From contig MSHB01000021.1 of the NCBI GenBank assembly GCA_001940985.1, positions 27,644 to 91,643 of the forward strand: 64,000 nt of DNA. The letters run 5' to 3'. Below are positions 19,702 to 29,403 of the stretch, in pieces. Origin of the DNA: Mollicutes bacterium Phil14 (GTDB lineage: Bacteria; Bacillota_I; Bacilli_A; ML615J-28; CAG-698). Position numbers and translations under genes: made by a program. Each line of letters begins with the position of its first letter. Position 1 is the first letter of the stretch. Under the pieces are notes generated by a model. That model was given only the letters and a program-made list of their open reading frames with translations. It was not told the origin of the DNA and ran no database searches.

Positions 19702-19738
19702 AACTTCGCTATTTTATGATAGTGGAGTTTTTTACTTT
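19702..19738 (+). terminator. rho-independent terminator
   Basis: AACTTCGCTATtttatgATAGTGGAGTTTTTT. Confidence 0.75.
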
Positions 19739-19884
19739 TTGAAAATGAATTTATAAAAAATCGAGATAATTATGGGATTAAATATTAAATACTGGTTCTT
19801 TTTCGCAAATTTCTTTTATTTACCCAGTAAATATGTTATAATATGTATAACTAGGTCGAATTTTCAAAAAAGGAGGTTTTTTAT

Positions 19885-21642
19885 ATGCATAAGTACTGTT
19901 GTAAACATTGTGATGATTTAATTTGTGAAACAAGCACATGTCCTATTTGTAATAATAGAACCGAATTAATTAGTACTGAAATTTATTATTGTGAAAAATG
20001 TAATACTCCTTTATTTGATAATATTTGTCCTTCATGTGGAAATAGTTGTAAAAAAGTAGGTACGGATTTAAGACCTGTGTTTGCTGAAGAACGATTATTA
20101 ATAGAAGTGCTTCTTAATAAGCCTTTTTACTATGCAGGTAAATCGGTATGGTGTTTAGGAGCTAATAACTATATTGCTGATGGAGTTAAGTTTAGATTAA
20201 ATTTTGCTGAATTAAGAAAACAAAATTCTAATGAGGTAATTGAAAAATTACAAAAATATCATTTAGATAATCAAAAATATGTTGAAACAGATTGTAGTAA
20301 TGATAATATAAAGAAGTTTCTAGAATGCAATAAATTAAGATTAAATGTTATAACAGATGAAGCTACAGATTATATAAAGAATATTTCTTCAAAATTTGAT
20401 ATAACAAATATTTTTGTTTCTTTTAGTGGTGGAAAAGATTCGACTGTTACTAGTCATTTAGTAATGAGTGCTTTAGGAACTGAAAGCATAATTCATATAT
20501 ATGGAGATACAACATTAGAGTACCCCACATCAATAGAGTATATTGATAATTTCAAAACAAAATATCGTAAAACTCCATTGTTGGTTGCAAAAAATAGTGA
20601 TCAGGATTTTAATAATTTATGTGAAGTTATTGGCCCTCCTAGTAGAGTTATGCGTTGGTGTTGTACTATATTTAAAACGGGTGCAATAACAAAGAAAATT
20701 GAACAAACTTTTAGAACAAAAAATAAGTTATTATCATTTCAAGGAATAAGAAGAATGGAGTCTCTTTCAAGAAGTAAATATGAGAGAGATACTGATAGCC
20801 CTAAGATTACAAAGCAAGTTGTATCAGCTCCTATCATCGATTGGAGTGACTTTGATGTTTGGCTTTATATTTTGTCAAATAATATTCCTTTTAATGGAGC
20901 ATATAGACAGGGATTTTCTAGAGTTGGATGTTGGTGTTGTCCTAATAACAGTGGGTGGTCTGAATTCCTTTCTTCGATATACATGAATGAAGAATATACA
21001 AGATTTAGAAATGTATTATATGATTTTGCTAAAAAAGTTGGTAAAGAAGATTGGAAAGATTATATAGATGATGGTAAGTGGAAAGCTAGACAAGGTGGTA
21101 ATGGATTAGAACATAGTAGAAATGCGGTTGTTACATTTAAACCATGCGCTTTTGATGAAAATAGTATAAACTTTAATTTGTCTAAAGAAATAACTGGAGA
21201 TTTATATACATTATTTAAACCAATTGGTTTAGTGAACTTTGAAATAGGAAATCCAAGGCTGGGAGAAGTTTATATATTATCAAGAAGAACAATGGAGCCT
21301 ATATTAAAATTAACTGGCAAAATTGGTAAAAAAGAGTTGAAAGTAACAATATTAAATGTTACTGCTCCATTTAAAAATATAAAAGAAATTAGTGATGCTG
21401 TAAGGAATCAACTTACTAAATATCAAACATGTATTGGTTGTTCATATTGCCAAAGTGTTTGTAAATTTAATGCTTTAAAAGTAATTAATCTTGAGAAAGG
21501 AAATGTAAGTAATCAAACTATTTCATATAGTATTGATGCAGAAAAATGTGTTGGTTGTTTAGAATGTGTAAAACATTTTGATGGAGGATGTTATATGAAA
21601 AAAGTTTTAAGAACTAAAAAGGGAGAATACGACAATGAATAA
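19885..21642 (+). CDS. phosphoadenosine phosphosulfate reductase family protein (DndC/SspD-like) with N-terminal Zn-ribbons and C-terminal 4Fe-4S ferredoxin segment
   Basis: CxxC clusters at N-terminus; VSFSGGKDSTVTSHLVM PP-loop; CIGCSYCQSVCKFNALKV and CVGCLECVKHFDGGC. Confidence 0.88.
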   Translation: MHKYCCKHCDDLICETSTCPICNNRTELISTEIYYCEKCNTPLFDNICPSCGNSCKKVGTDLRPVFAEERLLIEVLLNKPFYYAGKSVWCLGANNYIADGVKFRLNFAELRKQNSNEVIEKLQKYHLDNQKYVETDCSNDNIKKFLECNKLRLNVITDEATDYIKNISSKFDITNIFVSFSGGKDSTVTSHLVMSALGTESIIHIYGDTTLEYPTSIEYIDNFKTKYRKTPLLVAKNSDQDFNNLCEVIGPPSRVMRWCCTIFKTGAITKKIEQTFRTKNKLLSFQGIRRMESLSRSKYERDTDSPKITKQVVSAPIIDWSDFDVWLYILSNNIPFNGAYRQGFSRVGCWCCPNNSGWSEFLSSIYMNEEYTRFRNVLYDFAKKVGKEDWKDYIDDGKWKARQGGNGLEHSRNAVVTFKPCAFDENSINFNLSKEITGDLYTLFKPIGLVNFEIGNPRLGEVYILSRRTMEPILKLTGKIGKKELKVTILNVTAPFKNIKEISDAVRNQLTKYQTCIGCSYCQSVCKFNALKVINLEKGNVSNQTISYSIDAEKCVGCLECVKHFDGGCYMKKVLRTKKGEYDNE

Positions 21643-22480
21643 ATCCTTAAAATTCAAAAAGAATGAAAGTTTTTATATAAGAGATGGATGGTTCGAAAAA
21701 GCATTACATGCAATTAATAATAATCCTGATAATAATATTTTTTACAAAAATGAAGGTATGCATATTTTAGGTATTGGTTCAAATATGGTTAAAGGATTAA
21801 AATATTGGCTAACTGCTGCTAATTTAATTATTCAAAGAGGAAAAAATATTGAATTAACTACTTTTGGTCAATATATAATACAATTTGATCCATATTTGGA
21901 GACTAATTTTACTTGGTATTTAATTCATTATTTTCTTTCTAGAAATATCGAAGAGTGTCCAGTTATTTATGGAATTTTTAATATTGATATAAAATCGTTC
22001 ACAAAAAATGAAGCAACTGAAATGTTTGTAGACTTCTTTACTAATGGGAACTATGCTTTCAAAAAAGAATATGTAGAAGATGATTTAAGTGTTTGTATTA
22101 AATCATATGTGAACGAAAATACAATAGATAATCCAGAAGATAATTATGTATGTCCACTTTCAAACTTGAAATTGATAAGTAAGAAAAGTGATAGATTTTA
22201 TAAAACTCGTCCAGTATATTCAACTTTATCATATTTAATAGTATATTATGCACTGTTAGAAATTTATCATGGAGAACCATTTATTATTGAGGAATCAATG
22301 GAAGAATTTAATTCACCATATAAAAATTTTAATTTAGATAAAAATATGTATTTACAATATTTAGAAGAAATGAAGAAAAATGGCTTAATTACTATTAATA
22401 AAACAGCAGGCTTAAACACAATTTATTTTAAAGAGGAATTGACTTTAAAAGAAATATTTGAAGATTATTATGGAGGTTAA
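21635..22480 (+). CDS. DUF4007 family-like protein (SspB-like position)
   Basis: 281 aa; LKFKKNESFYIRDGWFEKALHAI...LGIGSNMVKGLKYWLTAANLI; overlaps the PAPS-reductase gene by 8 nt. Confidence 0.75.
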   Translation: MNKSLKFKKNESFYIRDGWFEKALHAINNNPDNNIFYKNEGMHILGIGSNMVKGLKYWLTAANLIIQRGKNIELTTFGQYIIQFDPYLETNFTWYLIHYFLSRNIEECPVIYGIFNIDIKSFTKNEATEMFVDFFTNGNYAFKKEYVEDDLSVCIKSYVNENTIDNPEDNYVCPLSNLKLISKKSDRFYKTRPVYSTLSYLIVYYALLEIYHGEPFIIEESMEEFNSPYKNFNLDKNMYLQYLEEMKKNGLITINKTAGLNTIYFKEELTLKEIFEDYYGG

Positions 22481-22482
22481 TT

Positions 22483-25400
22483 ATGTATAGTGATTATTTT
22501 TATATTAATAAAAACTTTCAATCATCAATTAACCTTGAATTAGATTTGAATAATGAAGCAAAGATTTATGAATATATACCAACTACTGATATATGTGATG
22601 TTTTAAAAAGATATATAAAAACTATTGTTGGTAATTCAAAAGAAAAAGCAACAACACTTGTTGGTCCTTACGGTAAAGGTAAATCATTTTTGTTATTAAT
22701 TTTAAATTATTTAATTGGAAATAATAAGGATTCAAGGTGTTGGATTGACTTAGTTAATAAAATTAAGTTAGTTGATAATGAATTATTTGAACTATTAATG
22801 AAAATGAAAGAACAAGAAATTTCATTATTAACAGTAATTATTAATTCAAATTATGATAATATTAAACAATCATTTCAAATCGCATTAAGTGAAAGTTTAA
22901 AAAGAGAAAAAATAAATGATATAGTTCCTAATTCTGTTTTTAATGTATGTTTAGATTTAATTGCTAAATGGGAACAAGATGAAAAAATTAAACGTGAAGT
23001 TCTTAAAAAATGTTTAGAACTACATAAAATTAAAATTAAAACATTAATAAATGATTTAAATAATTGTTCTTATAAGGCATATGAACAATTTAAGGAATTA
23101 TATAATTGTGTGAATATTGGATTAGAATTCAATCCATTAGTAAATAATGACGTTGTAAAAATATATAAAGATGTGGCAGAAGATATTTCAACAAAAGGAT
23201 ATTCTGGTATATTTATAGTATTTGATGAGTTTTCTAAATTTTTAGAAAGTAATTCTTTAGACCTAATGGTTGATTTAAAATTAATTCAAGATTTTGCCGA
23301 AGCTGCGAATAGTAGTAATATAAAAAGTCAAATAAATTTATGCTGTGTAACACATAAAAATGTATCGTTGTATCTGGGTAGAAATAAAAAAGATACAATT
23401 GTAGATAGTTTTAAAACTGTTGAAGGAAGATTTCAAGAAATAAAATTTAATAGAAGTTTAGAAGAAAACTATCAATTAATTTCTAATGCTATTTATAAAA
23501 AAGATTATGCAAATGAAATATCAAATAATTATTTATTAAAACATAAAGAATTTTATAACAGAATTGTTGAAACAAATTTATTTGATATAAATGATATTGA
23601 ACAATTGTTATTTAATGGTTGTTTTCCATTGAATCCAATGACTGTTTATGCGCTGATTCACTTATCTGAAATTGTAGCCCAAAATGAAAGAACGCTATTT
23701 ACATTTTTATCAGACAGTAATGAAAATTCATTAAATACATTTATTCATAATAACAATCAAGGCTTATTTAACGTAGATAAAATTTATGATTATTTTAATG
23801 ATCTATTCCAAAAAGAAGAAGCTAATTATATTAGAAATATTTGGTATAGAGCTGAATCAATTTTAGCTAAATTAGATTCTATTGCAGAAAAGAAAATTAT
23901 TAAAGCAATTGCTATAATTTTAATGATTAATGATTATGATAAACTTCCATGCAATGAAGAAACTATTGCTTTAAGTTTATCAATGTCAAACGATGAAATA
24001 GCAAGATTAATTAATAAATTAATTGAGAATCATTATATTAGAAGAAATTTATTAAATAATTTATTATCATTTGCACTGTTTAATTCTAAACACATTGATG
24101 AAGCAATTGAAGTTTTATCTAAAACCAAATTTAAAGATTTAAAATATAATGAAGTGTTTGAAAAAATAAATGATAAAAAATATGTGATTCCAAGAAGGTG
24201 TAACGAAGAAAATAAGATTACTCGTTTTTATACAGTTATATTTATTGGTGAATTGGAATTTAATAATTTATTTAATTTTGATTTATATTTTGAAAACAGA
24301 TACTGTGATGGAATTGTTATTAACTTATTAAATGAAAAATTAACTGAAACTGATATTACAAAGAAAATTAGAGAGATTAATAATCCACGTGTGATTTTAA
24401 GATGTCCTAATATGGATATTGATGAAAATCTATATCATTTAGCGATGCGATATGCTTGTTTAGAAGAAATAAAATACAAAAAAGATATTGATGAATTATC
24501 CTCTGAAGAAATTAATTTATTATTAGATGAAACGCAAACTGATATTTTAGTATTGTTAGAAAAATATTATTCAACTGATTCAAAGGTTTATAATTCACTA
24601 ATTGATAATGAAGCTTTTAATGAAACATTATCTTTAATTATGGATAACATTTATAGCTATAAATTAATTTTTAATAATGAGTTGATTAATAAAAAAACAG
24701 TTACTGCACAATATCAAAAAGCAATTAATCATGTTATTGATTACTTGATTAATAATGAGGAAGATTTTGGATATTCTGAAACCAGCCCCGAATCATCTAT
24801 TAAATATTCAGTATTAGATTATAATGAGGAAAATCAAAATTTTAGAGATGTGATTGAAAGTATAAAAAAGAAAATTATTAATTCTGAAATAAAAAAAGTT
24901 CCTGTATACGATATAATGGCATATTATTCTCAACCTCCATATGGAATCAGAGATGGTGTTTTACCATTGTTATTAGCAAAAGCAATTTCAGAATTATCGG
25001 ATAATATAATTTTATATTTACAATCAAAAGAAATTGAATTAAATTCTAGTAATTTAGTTAAGGCGGTATTGAATAATAAATATTATTTGTCATTTGCAAA
25101 AGGATCAAAAGAACAAAGTAAATATTTGTCTAGTATGTTGGAATTATTTGATTTAAACGAGCAAGAAAATTTTAGAAAAAGTGTTATTGCTTTAGCAGAA
25201 AGAGTAAAAAAATATTTTGTTGGATTGCCTAAAATTATTAGATCATGTAATGTAAAAAATAACATATTAAATTTAGATGAACAATTCATAAAATACAAAA
25301 GTTTCTTTTTGAGTTTTAACATTAATCCTTTTGAAGTAATTTTTGAAGAACCCCAAAAAATATACTGCACAAAAAAATATAGTGATTTGTTCCTAATGAT

Positions 25401-25926
25401 TAAACAATCTATACTTCAAGTCAATAAAAAATTATTGGATTATAAGGCATCATTAGTTGAAGGCATAAAAGAATTATATAATATTGATTTCAATTCTAGT
25501 CTTAAAAAAGGATTAAGTGAATGGATTAAAGATAACATAATACTGGATAAGTCTATAATTTTGTCGGATGATAATAGAAGAATATATGAATGTTTATTAA
25601 ATAAATTAGATTATGATGACATTAATTCAGTAGATTTAATTTGTAAAGCTGTTATAGGAACGTTTATAGAAGATTGGGATCTAGATCGTTCCGAAAATTT
25701 ATATGAGAATTTAAAACGTTTTGTAGATAATGTTAAAAATGCGGAATATGTTAACGAAAACACACAAAACTTAATTGAATATTTAGATACTAATTTTGAT
25801 GATATTTCTCCTATGGCTAGTGTTTTAAAAGATAATATATTAAGTATTCTTGAAGAGTATTCTGATAGCGTGGATAATACTGAGAAGATTACAGTATTAA
25901 AAGATTTGATTAAAAGGTTATTATAG
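22483..25926 (+). CDS. large P-loop ATPase (SspC-like position)
   Basis: 1147 aa; Walker A LVGPYGKGKSFLL, Walker B-like GIFIVFDEFSKFLE. Confidence 0.75.
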   Translation: MYSDYFYINKNFQSSINLELDLNNEAKIYEYIPTTDICDVLKRYIKTIVGNSKEKATTLVGPYGKGKSFLLLILNYLIGNNKDSRCWIDLVNKIKLVDNELFELLMKMKEQEISLLTVIINSNYDNIKQSFQIALSESLKREKINDIVPNSVFNVCLDLIAKWEQDEKIKREVLKKCLELHKIKIKTLINDLNNCSYKAYEQFKELYNCVNIGLEFNPLVNNDVVKIYKDVAEDISTKGYSGIFIVFDEFSKFLESNSLDLMVDLKLIQDFAEAANSSNIKSQINLCCVTHKNVSLYLGRNKKDTIVDSFKTVEGRFQEIKFNRSLEENYQLISNAIYKKDYANEISNNYLLKHKEFYNRIVETNLFDINDIEQLLFNGCFPLNPMTVYALIHLSEIVAQNERTLFTFLSDSNENSLNTFIHNNNQGLFNVDKIYDYFNDLFQKEEANYIRNIWYRAESILAKLDSIAEKKIIKAIAIILMINDYDKLPCNEETIALSLSMSNDEIARLINKLIENHYIRRNLLNNLLSFALFNSKHIDEAIEVLSKTKFKDLKYNEVFEKINDKKYVIPRRCNEENKITRFYTVIFIGELEFNNLFNFDLYFENRYCDGIVINLLNEKLTETDITKKIREINNPRVILRCPNMDIDENLYHLAMRYACLEEIKYKKDIDELSSEEINLLLDETQTDILVLLEKYYSTDSKVYNSLIDNEAFNETLSLIMDNIYSYKLIFNNELINKKTVTAQYQKAINHVIDYLINNEEDFGYSETSPESSIKYSVLDYNEENQNFRDVIESIKKKIINSEIKKVPVYDIMAYYSQPPYGIRDGVLPLLLAKAISELSDNIILYLQSKEIELNSSNLVKAVLNNKYYLSFAKGSKEQSKYLSSMLELFDLNEQENFRKSVIALAERVKKYFVGLPKIIRSCNVKNNILNLDEQFIKYKSFFLSFNINPFEVIFEEPQKIYCTKKYSDLFLMIKQSILQVNKKLLDYKASLVEGIKELYNIDFNSSLKKGLSEWIKDNIILDKSIILSDDNRRIYECLLNKLDYDDINSVDLICKAVIGTFIEDWDLDRSENLYENLKRFVDNVKNAEYVNENTQNLIEYLDTNFDDISPMASVLKDNILSILEEYSDSVDNTEKITVLKDLIKRLL

Positions 25927-25934
25927 GTGCTAGT

Positions 25935-27059
25935 ATGATATATTTAGATAATAGTGCAACAACATATCCAAAACCAGAGTGCGTTTATAAGGCATTAGAT
26001 TTTGCAAATAGAAATATTGCATTCAATGCTGGTCGTGGACAATACATAAAAGCGTTAGAGGCTTCAGATTATATTAGTGAAGCTAGAAAACAAGTTTCTT
26101 CTTTTATAAATTGTGATAGTAAATGTGTAACTTTTTTATCAAGTGCAACTGAATCACTTAATTTAATTATTAATGGTTTGCAAATTAGTGATGGAGATAA
26201 TGTTTATATTTCTCCATTTGAACATAACGCAATAGTAAGACCACTATATAATTTACAAAGAAAGATAAATTTTAATATATTCATGATTCCATTCTTTCAA
26301 CAAAATTGGAATGTAGATATTATTAAACTTAAAAATATGTTTGCAATCAATAATCCAAAGGCTGTTTTAATTTCTTCAATTAGTAATGTGACAGGATATA
26401 AACTGCCATACAGTTTAATTTTTAATGAAAGCAAAAAATTTAAAGCTGTTAATATTTTAGATTGTGCACAATCATATGGAATTTTAGATGTAAATAAGAA
26501 AGATGTAGATATTGTTGTTTTTGCAGGACATAAAACATTATATGCTTCTTTTGGTATAGCAGGTTTCATAAACTTAACTAATTATAAATTAGATATAGTA
26601 AAAAGTGGTGGTAATGGTTCAGATTCACTAAATCATTATATGCCTGAAAATTATTATGAAAGATATGAAGCTGGTTCTCCTAATATTGTTGCAATATATG
26701 GTTTAATTGAAAGTTGTAAATGGTTGAAGACTAACAATATATTAGCTAAAGAAGAGGAACTTACAAATTATTTAATTAATCAATTAAAAAAGATTAAAAA
26801 AGTAAAAATTTATGCTCCAGATAATGTTGATTTATTTGGTATTGTTTCAATTAATATAGATGGATATTCACCTGATGATGTATCAAATATTTTGTCAGAT
26901 GAATTTGAAATATGTACAAGAAGTGGATTTCATTGTAGTCCGTTTATTCATGAATTTATAGGCTCAATTGCAGAATCTGGTACGGTTAGAATTAGTTTAG
27001 GCGCATTTAACACAAAAGAAGAAATTGATGTATTAATTTCTGCACTTAATACATTGTAG
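25935..27059 (+). CDS. cysteine desulfurase / class V aminotransferase (SspA/DndA-like)
   Basis: MIYLDNSATTYPKPECV, FAGHKTLYASFGIAGF (PLP Lys), RSGFHCSPFIHE active-site Cys region. Confidence 0.88.
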   Translation: MIYLDNSATTYPKPECVYKALDFANRNIAFNAGRGQYIKALEASDYISEARKQVSSFINCDSKCVTFLSSATESLNLIINGLQISDGDNVYISPFEHNAIVRPLYNLQRKINFNIFMIPFFQQNWNVDIIKLKNMFAINNPKAVLISSISNVTGYKLPYSLIFNESKKFKAVNILDCAQSYGILDVNKKDVDIVVFAGHKTLYASFGIAGFINLTNYKLDIVKSGGNGSDSLNHYMPENYYERYEAGSPNIVAIYGLIESCKWLKTNNILAKEEELTNYLINQLKKIKKVKIYAPDNVDLFGIVSINIDGYSPDDVSNILSDEFEICTRSGFHCSPFIHEFIGSIAESGTVRISLGAFNTKEEIDVLISALNTL

Positions 27060-27074
27060 AAGGGAGTAGTTAAT

Positions 27075-29240
27075 ATGAGTTTTAAAGAACTTCAAAATAT
27101 TAAAATGGAATATAGAACTTTAAGTGATGATGTAGTTGACTCATTTTATATTCCTTGTTTACAAAAAGCATCAGTATATAAAAGAGCTGTAGGATTCTTT
27201 TCTTCAAGTATTTTATTACAAATTTCCAAAGGCTTATGTGCTATGGAGGCCAATAAAGCCAAAATAAAATTATTGATTTCGCCAAAATTAGATAAACAAG
27301 ATTACGAAGCAATTTCAGATGGTTATAATAATCAAGTTCAAGATTTTATAGATCATAAATTTGCAGAATTATTTGAAGATGTTTATGATGAAGAATCAAT
27401 TAATAGATTTGCGTTGTTATCACATCTAATTACTATAGGATTACTAGATATAAGAGTTGTTATTTTAAAAGAAAATAATGATAGAGCAATGTATCATGAA
27501 AAAATGGGAATAATGCAAGATTATTATGATAATGTAATTGCTTTTGCTGGGTCTGCCAATGAAACTGAAAATGGATATAATTTCAATTATGAGGCAATAG
27601 ATGTTTATTGCTCATGGAAATCGGAAGATGCAGAGCAAAGAGCTGGATTAAAAGAAATGGCGTTTGATAGATTATGGAATGGAACTGAAAATGGTACAAT
27701 GGTTTTGAAGTTCCCCGAAATTATTAAAAATAAGTTATTTGTTTATGAATCAAAATCTATAGGCGACATTTTCAAATTAGATGAGCAGTTTCAAGAAAAA
27801 TTAAAAAAGTTAAAGAAGTTAAATAAAGGGCCTAAGATTAAAGAAGAAATTACATTATTTGATTATCAGCTAGATGCTATTAAAGAATGGGAAAAAAGGA
27901 ATTTTAAAGGGATTTATGATATGGCAACTGGTACTGGTAAAACATATGCTGGTGGTGGAAGTATATGTAGATTATATGATGTTAAAAAGAGATTATTTAC
28001 AGTAATTGTTTGCCCATATGTACATCTAATTGAACAATGGTACGAAGAATTACAAACATTTAATATTGATGCTATCAGATGTTATGGGAACAAAAATACA
28101 TATTCAAAAGATTTAAGAAGAGCATCTATTAAATTTAAACAAAAAAGAACAAACTTTGTATGCATTTTAACAACAAATAAAACGTTTATTAATGATAGAA
28201 TTCAAGATGTAATTGAAGAAAATTTAGATTATACACTTCTATTAGTTGATGAAGCACATAACTTTGGAGCAGATAAGATTAGTTCGTATTTAACTTTAGA
28301 CTACCCATATAGATTGGCATTATCAGCTACGTTAGAACGATATGGTGATGAAGAAGGCACAAATAAATTACTTAATTTCTTTGGAGAAAAATGTATTACG
28401 TATTCATTAGGAAGAGCAATTAAGGAAGACAAGTTAACAAAATATAAATATTATCCTATCTTAGTCGAGTTAAATGAAGACGAACTTGGAGAATATGTTG
28501 AGTTGACAAAGAAAATAAAGCAATTTAAATATAAATCAAGTGAAAACATGAAGCAGATTCCTGATGCATTGAAAAAATTATTGTTGCGTAGGGCACGAAT
28601 AATTGCTGGAGCAAAAAATAAAATCAATAAATTAATTGAAATCATCGAGCCATATAAAGATGTGAACAATATGTTAGTCTATTGTGGAGCTGTAAAATAT
28701 GGAGAAGATGGATATGAAGATTCAATTGAAGAGAAAAGACAAATAAAATTAGTTATTGAGAGATTAAAAAAAGATTTAGGAATGATTGTTTCGAAATTTA
28801 CTTCTGAAGAAGATTCTGAAGAAAGAGAAGCGTTAAAAGCAGCGTTTAAAAATGAACAAATACAAGCTTTAATTGCTATAAAATGTTTGGATGAAGGTAT
28901 GAATATACCAGCTATAAAAACAGCATTTATTTTAGCAAGTAGCACAAACCCTAAAGAATATATTCAAAGAAGAGGAAGAGTTTTAAGAAAATTTCCTGGA
29001 AAACAATATGCAGAAATTTATGATTTTATAACTATATCAAGACCTTTAAGTGAACTAAATAGATTAACGAAAGAGGATAAAGAATTAGAAATATCTTTAG
29101 CAAAAAAAGAATTAGTACGATTAATTGATTTCGCTAATTTATCTGATAACCCTCAACATAGTAATAAAATTATTGATGAAATTAGAAAAGCATACAGTAT
29201 TGATACAATTGGAGAAGGAGGAGTTGATAGTTATGAATAA
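27075..29240 (+). CDS. PLD-domain + DEAH-box helicase (superfamily 2)
   Basis: YHEKMGIMQD...FAGSANETENGYNFN (PLD-like), MATGTGKTYAGG, LLLVDEAHNFG, QRRGRVLRKF. Confidence 0.88.
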   Translation: MSFKELQNIKMEYRTLSDDVVDSFYIPCLQKASVYKRAVGFFSSSILLQISKGLCAMEANKAKIKLLISPKLDKQDYEAISDGYNNQVQDFIDHKFAELFEDVYDEESINRFALLSHLITIGLLDIRVVILKENNDRAMYHEKMGIMQDYYDNVIAFAGSANETENGYNFNYEAIDVYCSWKSEDAEQRAGLKEMAFDRLWNGTENGTMVLKFPEIIKNKLFVYESKSIGDIFKLDEQFQEKLKKLKKLNKGPKIKEEITLFDYQLDAIKEWEKRNFKGIYDMATGTGKTYAGGGSICRLYDVKKRLFTVIVCPYVHLIEQWYEELQTFNIDAIRCYGNKNTYSKDLRRASIKFKQKRTNFVCILTTNKTFINDRIQDVIEENLDYTLLLVDEAHNFGADKISSYLTLDYPYRLALSATLERYGDEEGTNKLLNFFGEKCITYSLGRAIKEDKLTKYKYYPILVELNEDELGEYVELTKKIKQFKYKSSENMKQIPDALKKLLLRRARIIAGAKNKINKLIEIIEPYKDVNNMLVYCGAVKYGEDGYEDSIEEKRQIKLVIERLKKDLGMIVSKFTSEEDSEEREALKAAFKNEQIQALIAIKCLDEGMNIPAIKTAFILASSTNPKEYIQRRGRVLRKFPGKQYAEIYDFITISRPLSELNRLTKEDKELEISLAKKELVRLIDFANLSDNPQHSNKIIDEIRKAYSIDTIGEGGVDSYE

Positions 29241-29403
29241 TAATAACGTAAATAAAATAGTTATAGATAAAGAAAAACTAAAAGCAATAATTAAACTATC
29301 AGGTAAAAAATTTAAACTGAAAGAAGTAAAAGGAATGACTAAAGCTCAAACTATAAATGAAATTGTGGAAGGAATTGAAAAGGTACTAAAAGATGGAAAT
29401 TAA
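29233..29403 (+). CDS. 56-aa small protein of unknown function
   Basis: ATG at 29233 overlapping helicase stop; MNNNNVNKIVIDKEKLKAIIKLSGKKFKLKEVKGMTKAQTINEIVEGIEKVLKDGN; RBS AGGAGGAG upstream; overlaps next gene by 11 nt. Confidence 0.7.
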   Translation: MNNNNVNKIVIDKEKLKAIIKLSGKKFKLKEVKGMTKAQTINEIVEGIEKVLKDGN

